This document shows positions 53,309-62,684 of a stretch of DNA of 64,000 bases, piece by piece (the first letter of the stretch is position 1; each line of letters starts with the position of its first letter). The translations under genes and the position numbers were made by a program. The notes beneath the pieces are model-generated. The model was given only the letters and a program-made list of their open reading frames with translations. It did no database searches and was not told the origin of the DNA. The stretch lies in the NCBI GenBank assembly GCA_023443925.1, contig JAEZSL010000297.1, positions 14,768-78,767 of the forward strand, read 5' to 3'. Origin of the DNA: Bacillota bacterium (GTDB taxonomy: Bacteria > Bacillota_A > Clostridia > Lachnospirales > Lachnospiraceae).

Positions 53309-54217
53309 ATGAAGAAAGTTGAATTAAAAGGAATTATCCCACCGATTTTAACCCCTATGAATCCCGATGAATCCATCAATATGGCGGAACTGGGCAACCA
53401 GATTGAACGTATGCTGGAGGGAGGCGTTCATGGACTGTTCCCCTTCGGAACCAACGGCGAAGGTTACATCCTGAGTGAAAATGAAAAAATTCAGATCCTT
53501 GAGGCTACGATTGACCAGGTAAAAGGACGTGTCCCGGTATATGCTGGTACCGGCTGCATTTCCACGGCGGATACGATTCGCATCAGCAAGAAAGCTCAGG
53601 AGCTTGGCGCAGATGTGCTGTCCATTATCACTCCCAGCTTTGCTCTCGCTTCACAAAAAGAGCTTTACGATCACTATGTGGAAATTGCAAAGCATGTAGA
53701 CATTCCCATCGTGCTTTACAATATCCCTGCACGGACAGGCAATAAACTGCTTCCTGAAACCGTTGCAAAATTGGCTAAAGATGTAGACATCATCATGGGT
53801 GCCAAAGACTCCAGCGGTGACTGGGATAACCTGCTGGCTTATATAAACCTTACTAAGGACCTGGATAAAGACTTCCGCGTCTTATCCGGAAACGATGCCT
53901 TAATTCTTCCTTGTCTGGAGGCAGGCGGTGCAGGCGGTATTGCAGGCTGTGCCAATGTATATCCTCATGTTCTGGCATCAATTTATGAACTATTTACGGC
54001 TGGTAAGCTTGAAGAGGCTAAAGTCGTTCAAGACTCCATCGCCTCCTTCCGTGCCGTATTCAAATATGGTAACCCGAACACAGTTGTTAAAAAGGCTGTT
54101 TCTCTGCTTGGTTATCCGGTAGGCGACTGCCGCCGTCCATTCAATTACTTATGTGACGAAGGCATTGACGCACTCAAACAAGTTTTGAAGGAAAACGCCG
54201 ACAAAGGGATGAACTAA
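53309..54217 (+). CDS. DapA/NanA-family pyruvate-dependent aldolase
   Basis: This 302-residue TIM-barrel protein of the dihydrodipicolinate synthase family has FPFGTNGEGYILS (carboxylate-binding GTNGE), IVLYNIPARTGN with catalytic Tyr137 and the Schiff-base Lys166 in MGAKDSSGD. Members cleave or join 2-keto-3-deoxy sugar acids, sialic acid or aspartate semialdehyde with pyruvate. Not being in a lysine operon, and lying beside a sialidase-fold protein, kinase and PdxA, it is most likely a catabolic aldolase. GGAGAG precedes the ATG; it ends 1 bp before pdxA starts. Confidence 0.93.
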   Translation: MKKVELKGIIPPILTPMNPDESINMAELGNQIERMLEGGVHGLFPFGTNGEGYILSENEKIQILEATIDQVKGRVPVYAGTGCISTADTIRISKKAQELGADVLSIITPSFALASQKELYDHYVEIAKHVDIPIVLYNIPARTGNKLLPETVAKLAKDVDIIMGAKDSSGDWDNLLAYINLTKDLDKDFRVLSGNDALILPCLEAGGAGGIAGCANVYPHVLASIYELFTAGKLEEAKVVQDSIASFRAVFKYGNPNTVVKKAVSLLGYPVGDCRRPFNYLCDEGIDALKQVLKENADKGMN

Positions 54218-54218
54218 T

Positions 54219-55313
54219 ATGAGTATGCAATTTAAACCTGTTATAGGCATTTCTATGGGGGATCCCTTTGGAAATGGCCCGGAAATCACTGTTTGTACAA
54301 TGGCAGATGCGAATATCTACGAACGATGTAAACCCTTAGTAGTAGGTGACGAGTCTTCTATGCGTTACGCTCTGAAGGTGGCCCGGAAAGTTCATGGGAT
54401 TCATCTGGAGCTGAATGTGGTTTCCACACCGGACGAAGGCAAGTACACCTATGGCACCATCGACCTAATGGATTTGAAATTGGTTCCTGCGGACGAAATT
54501 CCGGATACCTCCGAACTTGAGGTACCAAAGCCTTTTGGTGTGGGAGCCTGTGCCCTGGGAGGCGAAGCAGCTTTTCAGTATGTTGTAAAAGTGATTCAGC
54601 TGGCTATGGATGGACAGATTGATGCTACGGTTACCAATGCTCTGAGCAAGGAAGCCATAAACATGGCTGGCCATCACTACTCAGGCCATACCGAGATTTA
54701 TGCTGAATACACTGACACACCTAAGTACACCATGATGCTGGCTCACGGCGATCTGCGGGTAGTCCATGTTTCCACTCATGTGTCCTTACGAGAAGCTTGT
54801 GACCGTGTCAAGAAAGATCGTGTCCTGGATTGCATCCGCATTGCCAACGAAGGCTGCAAAGCACTGGGAATTAAAGAACCTAAAATTGGAGTTGCAGGAC
54901 TGAATCCCCACTGTGGTGAGAACGGCATGTTCGGCTGGGAGGAAGTGAAAGAAATCCAGCCTGCCATTGAGGCTGCCATGGCTGAGGGCATCCTTATCCC
55001 TGAAAAGAGGCCTACTCCTCCCGATACCGTGTTCTCTAAGGCACTGGGCGGATGGTATGACATTGTTGTGGCCATGTACCACGATCAAGGTCACATCCCG
55101 CTAAAGGTAAAAGGCTTTGTTTATAACCGTGAGGAAAAGCACTGGGAGGCTGTCGAAGGTGTTAACGTAACCTTAGGGTTACCTATCATCCGTGCCAGCG
55201 TGGATCATGGCACCGGCATCGACCTTGCAGGCAGCGGCCGTTCCAGCGCGCTGAGCCTGGTAAATGCCATTGATTATGCAATCCTTATGGTTAATGCCAA
55301 GAAAGAAAACTAA
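54219..55313 (+). CDS. PdxA-family 4-phospho-acid dehydrogenase (PdxA2-like)
   Basis: This 364-residue protein begins VIGISMGDPFGNGPEI, as in PdxA, with metal-binding His in MAGHHYSGHTEIYAEY, GLNPHCGENGMFG and MYHDQGHIPLKV. Classical PdxA makes vitamin B6; PdxA2 paralogues paired with DUF1537 kinases instead oxidise 4-phospho-D-threonate or erythronate, with loss of CO2, to dihydroxyacetone phosphate. The operon context supports the catabolic role. It starts 1 bp after the aldolase stop, so translation is coupled. Confidence 0.93.
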   Translation: MSMQFKPVIGISMGDPFGNGPEITVCTMADANIYERCKPLVVGDESSMRYALKVARKVHGIHLELNVVSTPDEGKYTYGTIDLMDLKLVPADEIPDTSELEVPKPFGVGACALGGEAAFQYVVKVIQLAMDGQIDATVTNALSKEAINMAGHHYSGHTEIYAEYTDTPKYTMMLAHGDLRVVHVSTHVSLREACDRVKKDRVLDCIRIANEGCKALGIKEPKIGVAGLNPHCGENGMFGWEEVKEIQPAIEAAMAEGILIPEKRPTPPDTVFSKALGGWYDIVVAMYHDQGHIPLKVKGFVYNREEKHWEAVEGVNVTLGLPIIRASVDHGTGIDLAGSGRSSALSLVNAIDYAILMVNAKKEN

Positions 55314-55448
55314 TTTATTTGGTATATACACCGTACATGCTTTTCCAAGGTCGGCTTTCAAGCATATTGCCAAATAGAATGCTTGAATTGATACAATATA
55401 ACCAAATGCAAAAAAATAATCCTATATAAGAGAGAGGAATTCAAACAA

Positions 55449-56729
55449 ATGACTATTCCAATGATTATTGCCCTTGCTATCACTATATTCATGATTATAT
55501 TAATCATGACAGAGAAACTTCCATTTGGTGCACCCCCAATTCTCGCATGTCTTCTGTTGGTTCTTTTTGGCATAACCGATATCAAGACTGCCTTCGGAGG
55601 GTTTTCCAACTCTACCATTGTTATGCTTGCCTCCTTCATGGCAATCATTGCTGCTTTACAAAAGACCAGTTTTATTACTTCCTTTAGAAAAACAATGTAT
55701 AACATGGCCAGCAAAGGTGGATTTAGGGCTTATGTACTGTTGATTCTTGTGGTTATGCTAGGTTGCAGCCTTTTCGGCACAGGCTCAACGGCATACTATG
55801 TTCTTACGCTAGGCATTTTATCCACCATACCGTTCAATGAAAAGTTACCAGGTTCCAAAATTATTGCGTCTGCCGGCTTCGCAGCCAACCATCCTCTTAT
55901 TCCTATGAACGTAGCGCTGCAATACGGTATTGTTGTTGCAGTTCTGCAGTCTGCCGGAGCAGTTGTTGGTAAGGTTAACTTAGTGAGATTCTCTATTGTG
56001 AACTTAATACTTTCCTTGGCCTATCTGACATGGTGCTTACTTGCGTACAAAAGACTACCTAGCCATCCTATCGCAGCAATAACCGAAGATGGTAAGGATC
56101 ATGGCGAAAAAGCATCCGAATTACCAAAATGGAAAGAGTACACTACTTATGCAGCCTTTGTTGCTGCTGTTGCTGGTATGCTTCTTCAAAGTAAAATTGG
56201 CGATGCAGGCTATGTAATTCCAGGTTTGGCTGTAGCTGTAATACTGGCTGTCAAAGTTTTGGATTTCACTGAAATTCGCAACAGTATCGGGGCTCCCATC
56301 ATTTTGATGTCTGCCGGTGTTATTGGTATTGCCGATGCTCTTGGTAGTACAGGCCTAACCGCTTTAGTTGGCGAAACTGTAGCTAATATGCTTGGTACCA
56401 GCATTAATCCTTTCCTTCTGATTTTTGCCTTCTGTGTTCTGACCAGTGTACTAGCAACTCTTACAGGTTCCACCCTTGGTACGGTATATATCTTTGCACC
56501 TCTGGCTATTGCTACCTGCCTAAGTTTAGGGTTAAATCCGACTGCAGCAGCAGCCGCAATTGTAGTTTCAGGCTGGAATGGCCACTTCCTGCCGATTGAC
56601 GGTATGCCGGCTATGGTAATGGGTATTGGTAACTACAAGTTAACCGAGTTCTGGAAATTCACAATTCCGATGTACTTCATCCGCCTGCTTGCTTTGTCTG
56701 CTGGAGCTTTGTTAATGTTCCCTATGTAA
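55449..56729 (+). CDS. SLC13/DASS-like anion permease
   Basis: This 426-residue integral membrane protein has about ten hydrophobic helices and begins MTIPMIIALAITIFMIILIM. Two internal halves show GFSNSTIVMLASFMAI and GLNPTAAAAAIVVSGWNGHFLPIDGMP, reminiscent of the SNT motifs of sodium/dicarboxylate symporters. It should import the acid substrate of the operon (threonate, erythronate or a related sugar acid); this is inferred from its position as the last metabolic gene. AGAGAGG precedes the ATG 136 bp after pdxA. Confidence 0.85.
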   Translation: MTIPMIIALAITIFMIILIMTEKLPFGAPPILACLLLVLFGITDIKTAFGGFSNSTIVMLASFMAIIAALQKTSFITSFRKTMYNMASKGGFRAYVLLILVVMLGCSLFGTGSTAYYVLTLGILSTIPFNEKLPGSKIIASAGFAANHPLIPMNVALQYGIVVAVLQSAGAVVGKVNLVRFSIVNLILSLAYLTWCLLAYKRLPSHPIAAITEDGKDHGEKASELPKWKEYTTYAAFVAAVAGMLLQSKIGDAGYVIPGLAVAVILAVKVLDFTEIRNSIGAPIILMSAGVIGIADALGSTGLTALVGETVANMLGTSINPFLLIFAFCVLTSVLATLTGSTLGTVYIFAPLAIATCLSLGLNPTAAAAAIVVSGWNGHFLPIDGMPAMVMGIGNYKLTEFWKFTIPMYFIRLLALSAGALLMFPM

Positions 56730-56781
56730 GCTTATAAATTACTTAAATGAATGGTAGCTTTTTGATCCATTTCGGCCTTTA

Positions 56782-56817
56782 TTGCGTAAGAGAGATCTAT
56801 GGTCTCTCTTGTCGCAA
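56782..56817 (+). terminator. hairpin after permease gene
   Basis: TTGCG..AAGAGAGA pairs with TCTCTCTT..CGCAA. There is no T run, so it may attenuate or protect the 3' end rather than terminate. Confidence 0.45.
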
Positions 56818-56984
56818 ACGGCAAACAGTCGCTACAAAATTAGTAGTGGATGAACCCATTCAATCTGTACAATAAAATATTATACTTAATATGATGCAGT
56901 GATTGAACGCATTTATTATGTATCAAAAAAATCAAACTTGTATGAATCGGATAATTATATACAATCCTAGAAAGAGGTATGATT

Positions 56985-57332
56985 ATGAATAATAAATTTG
57001 AACTTGAACATATCGGCATTAACACACCAAATGCTGAGGAGGCTGAAAATCTGGCAAAACTTCTGAGCATGATGTTTAACCTGGAGCCTCGCCACGGACA
57101 AAAGTCCGAATTTGGCGGCCAATACTTTGAGTGTATGAAGGCTCCATTCCTGGGTGCAAATGGTCATATTGCTATGCGTACACCTAATTTAACCGCTGCC
57201 GAAGAAGAATTGAAAGAGAAAGGCTTTTCCTTTAATATGGATACTGCCGCATATACCGAGGATGGCAAATTAAAGAACGTCTATCTGGACGGCGAGTTTG
57301 GCGGCTTTGCTATTCATATTATGCAAAAGTAA
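56985..57332 (+). CDS. VOC-superfamily (glyoxalase-like) protein
   Basis: This small single-domain protein has about 115 residues. ATG 56985, with GAGG 7 bases before it, is preferred to ATG 56979. It opens FELEHIGINTPNAEEAENLA, with the His ligand in the first beta strand, and ends VYLDGEFGGFAIHIMQK with a family-typical C-terminal strand. VOC proteins include lyases, isomerases and resistance proteins. It follows the acid-sugar operon by 250 bp and may process a by-product, but the link is only positional. Confidence 0.82.
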   Translation: MNNKFELEHIGINTPNAEEAENLAKLLSMMFNLEPRHGQKSEFGGQYFECMKAPFLGANGHIAMRTPNLTAAEEELKEKGFSFNMDTAAYTEDGKLKNVYLDGEFGGFAIHIMQK

Positions 57333-57402
57333 CGGAAAAACCAATTCAAGCAACACCTAGAATTCAACTACAGATTTTACTGTGCCTAAATAATATAATA
57401 AC

Positions 57403-57452
57403 AAGCTTGTTCAGTTGTCTCATATTGAGCCTTCTGAACAAGCTTTCTTTTT
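57403..57452 (+). terminator. intrinsic terminator
   Basis: AAGCTTGTTCAG (57403-57414) pairs perfectly with CTGAACAAGCTT (57434-57445), followed by TCTTTTTTT. Confidence 0.9.
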
Positions 57453-57493
57453 TTAAATTATATAAAATGATTCAAGGCGGCAATAGGTTTAAC

Positions 57494-57566
57494 TGAGTTT
57501 TGTCATATACTAACCGGACATGACTCATTTTCTTTCACTTTACATAGTTTTTTTTTCTATTATACT
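57494..57566 (+). promoter_or_regulatory. activator site and promoter of PRD regulator gene
   Basis: The inverted repeat TGAGTTTTGTC..GACATGACTCA (57494-57527) lies 11 bp before TTTACA (57539-57544), followed by a 16-bp spacer and TATACT (57561-57566). The same arrangement occurs before ptsH. The position upstream of the -35 suits an activator. Confidence 0.78.
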
Positions 57567-57728
57567 TAAATTGAGATCTTATGATAATTAAGAATCCATC
57601 AGGAAAAAATAACCGTAAAATGAATCATAATCAATGTATAACATTTTTGCATAGAGCTTTAAAATCTAGTATAATGGGATTACGATTTGACCGCTGCACT
57701 ATAAGTAAAAAGAAAAGGAGGGCTATCC

Positions 57729-59849
57729 ATGAAGTTGACACCGCGGAGTAAAAAGCTGATATTACTTTTATTAGAAAAGGATAATTTTATAACAGTACGC
57801 TGTATCGCTGAGTCAATCCAGGTAAGTTCAAGGACAGTCCTTCGGGAATTGATTCACATAGAGAACTGGCTGAATAGCAGGAACATTATTCTGGAGAAGA
57901 AAAAGGGCAGCGGTATCCGGATTAGCTTACAGGGTAAGGAAAGAGAAGACTTAAGAAATGAGATAGAGAGTGAGAAAGCGGATATGGTTTATTCGCCGGA
58001 GCAAAGGCTTATTTTATTAAAGGCAGAGCTTTTGAAAAATTCCGGTATCACGAAGCTCTATACCTTAACTACGTTATTGGATGTTACGGAAGGCACCATC
58101 AGTGCGGATCTGGACAAGCTTGACACCTGGATGAACAAATTCCAGTTAAAGATTAATAAAAAACCTGGGCTGGGAGTGTATGTAGAAGGAAATGAAATAT
58201 CGGTCAGGAGTGCAATTATATCCCTGATCTATGAACAGGTCCATGAAGCGGAATTAATTAATATTATATTTAATTTTAATAAAGAAAAAGAAGCCTTTAA
58301 CCTGGATCTGATTAAAACCAGAATGAACCAAGGGATTCTTGATACTATGGATATGAATAACCTGGTGCTGGCGGAACAGCTCCTTAAAAACGTGGAACAT
58401 CAGATGGGCTGCCAGTTTGCGGATAATTCTCATATCGCACTGATATTAAGAATCAGCGTAACACTCCAGCGTTGTTATAGGAATATGCTTATCCATGATA
58501 TCGGTGATCTGAAAAAAGAGGTACCTAAAGATAAACTATATTACCTGGTGAAAGAGTGGTTTGTTTTACACGGAAACCTCTTATCCTTTGAGGTTTTGGA
58601 AGAAGAAATTAAGTACCTTGTAATCCATATCAGAGGTGCCGAGATACAGGAGAGGTACGGCAGTGATACTGGGCAGGATAGCCAGGACCTTAAATATATG
58701 GAATTAACAAAGGAAGTTATATTTATTGCAGAAAGGGAGACGGGAATTTATCTTGAGGACAATCAGAAATTACTGAGGGGCCTTGCTGCGCATCTTAAAA
58801 TGGCTATATACCGGATAAGAATGCACCTGGATATTATGAATCCCTTATTAGAGGATATAAAGGATATGTATCCCGATTTGTTTCAGACCGCCGGTAAATG
58901 TGCTGCATTTATAGAAGAAAAAGAAGAAATTTCGATACCGGAAGATGAAATTGCATATCTGGCCACGCATATCGGCGCCGCTGTAAAAGAAGAAAAAAAT
59001 AATTCCCTTCAAATATACCGGGCGGTAGTTGTATGTACCAATGATGTCGGGGCAGCCCAGTTACTGGTATCAGAAATTGAACGGGTATTTCCGAGTATTC
59101 GGATCACTTCAATTATTTCTGTAATAGATATGAATATTGACCAATTAATGCAAAAGCGTATTGATCTCATTATTACCACGGTTGAACTGCAGGCTACAAA
59201 ACTTCCCTTCATACTGGTTGGCCCTATACTGAATGAGGTCGATAAGAGACATATACGGGAAGTATTAGAGAATTTTTTACCTGATAATATAAATTATGGC
59301 AGAATAAGAACAGCTCAGTTTAAAGACAAACTAAATAAACTGAAACGATATAGCAGTAATATTCTGCAAATTATAGATAATTTCCTGTTTATCGAGCAGG
59401 TTGCTGCAGAAAATACCGAAGTGTTAAGCCATTTCATCATCCGCTCTCTGGCAAAATCAGGCGAAGACAGGCTCCAGCTTGAAAAAGACCTGGAAAATAA
59501 GGAAAAGAAAGGTTCTGCGATTCTATGCCGGAAAAGAATGGTTTTATATCACCTGCGGTCAGAAGTAGTCAGAGAACCGGGGATGGCAGTACTAAAGCTG
59601 AAAGATTCCATTGACATCCAGGAGAAAGATGGGTTTCTGCAAAAAGCAGATACCTTTATCGTGTTGTCGATGCCGGTGGATACTGACAGCAGTGCGCTGG
59701 AAATATTAAATGAGATCACCAGGAAAATCATTAGCAGTGATTTTGCAATAACCTTAAAACAATGCGGCAGAGAAGAAATAGTGATTGAAATGAACGCTAT
59801 TTTAGATAATTTTATACAAAGTAAAGTACTGGATAATAATATTAAATGA
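57729..59849 (+). CDS. PRD-containing transcriptional activator with EIIB- and EIIA-like domains (MtlR/LicR type)
   Basis: This 706-residue regulator has an N-terminal HTH (residues 15-60, NFITVRCIAESIQVSSRTVL), a second HTH/Mga-like part (80-160), PRD1 and PRD2 (about 185-410, with His in YLVIHIRGAEI and YLATHIGAAVKE), a GatB-like EIIB domain (VVVCTNDVGAAQLL near 435) and a C-terminal EIIA-like domain with His in RMVLYHLRSEVVREPG. Such proteins are activated or silenced by PTS phosphorylation at these His and Cys residues. AAGGAGG precedes the ATG. The same 34-bp inverted repeat stands before its promoter and before ptsHI, indicating that it controls itself and the general PTS proteins. Confidence 0.92.
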   Translation: MKLTPRSKKLILLLLEKDNFITVRCIAESIQVSSRTVLRELIHIENWLNSRNIILEKKKGSGIRISLQGKEREDLRNEIESEKADMVYSPEQRLILLKAELLKNSGITKLYTLTTLLDVTEGTISADLDKLDTWMNKFQLKINKKPGLGVYVEGNEISVRSAIISLIYEQVHEAELINIIFNFNKEKEAFNLDLIKTRMNQGILDTMDMNNLVLAEQLLKNVEHQMGCQFADNSHIALILRISVTLQRCYRNMLIHDIGDLKKEVPKDKLYYLVKEWFVLHGNLLSFEVLEEEIKYLVIHIRGAEIQERYGSDTGQDSQDLKYMELTKEVIFIAERETGIYLEDNQKLLRGLAAHLKMAIYRIRMHLDIMNPLLEDIKDMYPDLFQTAGKCAAFIEEKEEISIPEDEIAYLATHIGAAVKEEKNNSLQIYRAVVVCTNDVGAAQLLVSEIERVFPSIRITSIISVIDMNIDQLMQKRIDLIITTVELQATKLPFILVGPILNEVDKRHIREVLENFLPDNINYGRIRTAQFKDKLNKLKRYSSNILQIIDNFLFIEQVAAENTEVLSHFIIRSLAKSGEDRLQLEKDLENKEKKGSAILCRKRMVLYHLRSEVVREPGMAVLKLKDSIDIQEKDGFLQKADTFIVLSMPVDTDSSALEILNEITRKIISSDFAITLKQCGREEIVIEMNAILDNFIQSKVLDNNIK

Positions 59850-59920
59850 GTTATGTCATATACTGACCGGACATAACTCATTTTCTTTATCTTTACAGTA
59901 ACTTTGTTTCTGTTTATACT
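59847..59920 (+). promoter_or_regulatory. activator site and promoter of ptsHI
   Basis: The perfect 11-bp arms TGAGTTATGTC and GACATAACTCA (59847-59880) start within the stop codon of the PRD regulator. They lie 11 bp before TTTACA (59892-59897), with a 17-bp spacer and TATACT (59915-59920). Confidence 0.8.
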
Positions 59921-59986
59921 TTTCTTACAATAACCTGTTAATTTGCATGAATTAAGTGCGGCCATCTTAAAAAAGGAGAAAATAAT

Positions 59987-60259
59987 ATGGAAAAAGTAAC
60001 AGTAACCGTAACAAACCCGGTAGGATTGCATGCCAGACCGGCAAGCTTGCTTACTAAACTTGTAAAAGGATTTGAATGTGATATTGAATTTTATAAAAAT
60101 GGAGATGAAAGTAAGAAACATCAGCCTAAAAGTATTTTATCTGTAATGGCCCTGGGAGCCGTTAAAGGCGACCAGTTAACCTTTGAAGCGAATGGAAAAG
60201 ATGAAAAGGCAGCAATCAAAGCGATTGAAGAGTTTGTTAAGAACGGATGCGGAGAATAG
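59987..60259 (+). CDS. ptsH: phosphocarrier protein HPr
   Basis: This 90-residue protein has the phosphorylated His15 in NPVGLHARPASLL and the regulatory Ser (Ser49, equivalent to Ser46) in PKSILSVMALGAV, the site for HPr kinase in Firmicutes. It transfers phosphate from enzyme I to the EIIA proteins encoded at 32.7 and 63.0 kb and others. AAAGGAG precedes the ATG. The next gene, ptsI, begins 11 bp after its stop. The operon is preceded by the PRD activator site, unusual because ptsHI is generally constitutive. Confidence 0.95.
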   Translation: MEKVTVTVTNPVGLHARPASLLTKLVKGFECDIEFYKNGDESKKHQPKSILSVMALGAVKGDQLTFEANGKDEKAAIKAIEEFVKNGCGE

Positions 60260-60270
60260 GAGATTTAAGC

Positions 60271-61977
60271 ATGCATACCATAAAAGGAGCACCTATTTCA
60301 CCTGGAATAGCAATCGGTAAAGTTTATTTAAAAAAGTCTGCTTCGGAAGAGATAAGCTTTCATAAGGCGGTTAACTTAGAAACAGAAAAGAAAAGATTCA
60401 AAGATGCCAGAGACTTAGCAGTAAAACAAGTGAATGATATATACAATGACATGCTTCATTCAAAGGGAGAAGAGGAAGCAGCTATATTCTCAGCCCATAT
60501 CGAAATGTTAAATGACATAGAGTTTATTAGTGGTGTGGAGAAGATCCTGGATGAATCGGGCTGCAGCTCAGAATGGGCGGTTAAAACAGTAAGGGATAAT
60601 TTAGTTGAACTCTTTGAAGCTTTGGATGATGAATACATGAGAGAAAGGGCTATGGATATAAAAGATATCAGCGGAAGGGTAATCAGAATCCTAAACGGTA
60701 ATCTAAAGAATGATTCCTTTAGATTAAACGAGCCGGTAATCATTATTTCGGATGATTTAGCACCCTCTGATACTGCCCAGATGAATCCGGAGCTTGTTTT
60801 AGGTATTATTAACGAGTCCGGAGGGCCAACCTCCCACGCTGCTATTATTGCAAGGATGCTTGGCATACCTTTTGTGATTTACCCTCAAATTACTTCCCTT
60901 GTAAAAAACGGCCAGATGATGGCTCTTGATGGAGAAGAAGGTACAATCGAGCTGGAGGTAAATGACGAAACTCTTAAGGTTTACCTCAGTAAGCAGGAAA
61001 TGTTTAACCAAAGAAAATTGCAGCTGGAAAAATTAAGAGGCACAAAATCCATTACCAAGGATGGCCATGAGATTCTATTGGCAGGTAATATTGGTGCACC
61101 GGAAGATGCGGATAAAGTTATAAAGCAGGACGGGCACAGCATTGGTCTGTTTCGGACAGAATTTTTATATATGAACAGGGAGAACGGCCCCACAGAGGAG
61201 GAGCAGTTTGCCGCATATAAAGAAGTTGCGGAAAAAATGCAGGATAACCCGGTGGTTATCCGGACTTTGGATATCGGAGGAGATAAGGAAGTTGATTATC
61301 TTAAAATCCCAAAAGAAGAAAATCCGTTTTTAGGATACCGTGCCATACGCCTCTGCCTGGACCGTGTATCATTCTGGAAAGTACAGTTAAGAGCATTGCT
61401 TCGAGCTAGTGTATTTGGCAATATCCATATTATGTTTCCCATGATCATATCCATGGATGAATTATTACAGGCAAAGCAGATATTAGAGGAAGTAAAAAAA
61501 GAATTAAAAAGCGAAGGAATTACTTTTGATGAAAATATACCCGTCGGAATGATGATGGAAACACCTGCGGCAGCGCTGATGGCGGATGTTTTTGCGAAAG
61601 AGGTCGATTTCTTTAGTATCGGTACCAACGACCTGATCCAATACACTATGGCAGTAGACCGCATGAACAGCAAAGTTGCCCATTTGTATTCCCAGTATGA
61701 TCCGGCGGTACTTCGTTTTATTAAAAAGATTGTGGAAAGTGCCCATGAAAACGGGATTTGGGTAGGTATCTGCGGAGAAGCCGCAGCAGATAAAACGCTG
61801 CTTCCCCTCTGGGTAGGATTGGGATTGGATGAACTTAGCATGTCGCCGGTTACCATTCTTCAAATACGTGAACAGATACAAGGACTGTCAAAAGTGTCCT
61901 GCGAGGAATTAGTTAATAAAACTTTATTATTAAAAACTGCAAAAGAAGTTGAGGAAACGTTGAAAAAATACGAATGA
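60271..61977 (+). CDS. ptsI: PTS enzyme I (phosphoenolpyruvate-protein phosphotransferase)
   Basis: ATG 60271 follows AGGAGA; the frame from 60247 overlaps ptsH and has no ribosome site. The 568-residue cytosolic enzyme has IKGAPISPGIAIGKV at the start, the phosphorylated His in ESGGPTSHAAIIARMLGIPFV, and the PEP-binding barrel with LFRTEFLYMNRENGPTEEEQ, MMMETPAAALMAD, FSIGTNDLIQYTMAVDRMN and GICGEAA. It starts all PTS phosphate flow. It is co-transcribed with ptsH and apparently with the soluble chemotaxis protein 26 bp downstream. Confidence 0.95.
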   Translation: MHTIKGAPISPGIAIGKVYLKKSASEEISFHKAVNLETEKKRFKDARDLAVKQVNDIYNDMLHSKGEEEAAIFSAHIEMLNDIEFISGVEKILDESGCSSEWAVKTVRDNLVELFEALDDEYMRERAMDIKDISGRVIRILNGNLKNDSFRLNEPVIIISDDLAPSDTAQMNPELVLGIINESGGPTSHAAIIARMLGIPFVIYPQITSLVKNGQMMALDGEEGTIELEVNDETLKVYLSKQEMFNQRKLQLEKLRGTKSITKDGHEILLAGNIGAPEDADKVIKQDGHSIGLFRTEFLYMNRENGPTEEEQFAAYKEVAEKMQDNPVVIRTLDIGGDKEVDYLKIPKEENPFLGYRAIRLCLDRVSFWKVQLRALLRASVFGNIHIMFPMIISMDELLQAKQILEEVKKELKSEGITFDENIPVGMMMETPAAALMADVFAKEVDFFSIGTNDLIQYTMAVDRMNSKVAHLYSQYDPAVLRFIKKIVESAHENGIWVGICGEAAADKTLLPLWVGLGLDELSMSPVTILQIREQIQGLSKVSCEELVNKTLLLKTAKEVEETLKKYE

Positions 61978-62003
61978 ACGGATGAGTATTGGGAGGATAT
62001 CTT

Positions 62004-62684
62004 ATGACTCAAGAATGTTTAGATAATGATAAGGTTATAATAGAGGAGCCGGAAACAGACAAACCGGAAAAAAATGAAAATACTGCGCAGAAAGAGCTTG
62101 TATATTCAATGATAGCAGAAGTTGACACGAATCTTCAGGAAGTCGTGGAATCTTTTGTTGAAGCCTCTTCAAAAGCAGAAGAAGGTAATGAGGTCATCAA
62201 CAAAGGTATTAACCAGATGTCGACCATCCGGGAAAATTTTGGTTCTGTAATACAGGCAATTAACACGCTGGGAACAAAATCCAGGGATATAATGAATATT
62301 GTTAAAATGATCACAAAGATTGCGAAACAAACCAATCTGCTGGCATTAAACGCAGCCATTGAAGCCGCAAGAGCTGGAGAACAGGGAAGAGGCTTTACGG
62401 TAGTGGCGAGTGAAGTCAGGAAGCTGGCGGAACAATCCTCTAATGCAGCAAGGGATATTGGAGAATTAATATACTCCATACAGTCAGATATTAATCATAC
62501 AGGAGAAATCATAAAAGTAGTTAACAATGATGTGGAAACAGGTGAGTCATTGATTACTGTTGCCGGAGAAACTTTTAACAGTATCTTTAATGATATTGAG
62601 GCTGTTTCAAATCAAATTATGAATATGTCGGTATCCATGGAAAAAGTCTTTTCTGTTATGAAGGATATTACGACTGATTCATAA
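62004..62684 (+). CDS. soluble methyl-accepting chemotaxis-type signalling protein
   Basis: ATG 62004 follows GGGAGG. The protein of 226 residues has an MCP signalling hairpin with [44 protein letters not shown] as its recognisable tip (about residues 110-153), flanked by coiled-coil heptads. There is no membrane segment, HAMP or ligand domain; a short acidic N-terminus precedes it. It is located just after ptsI, so it may link PTS phosphorylation state to CheA, or be a non-chemotactic scaffold. No che genes lie in the window. Confidence 0.87.
   Translation: MTQECLDNDKVIIEEPETDKPEKNENTAQKELVYSMIAEVDTNLQEVVESFVEASSKAEEGNEVINKGINQMSTIRENFGSVIQAINTLGTKSRDIMNIVKMITKIAKQTNLLALNAAIEAARAGEQGRGFTVVASEVRKLAEQSSNAARDIGELIYSIQSDINHTGEIIKVVNNDVETGESLITVAGETFNSIFNDIEAVSNQIMNMSVSMEKVFSVMKDITTDS

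Noticed and set aside
59549..60121. 190-codon minus-strand frame across the end of the PRD regulator and ptsH
   Set aside because: It spans two real genes and their promoter; its product is low-complexity Ile/Phe/Ser-rich shadow sequence.
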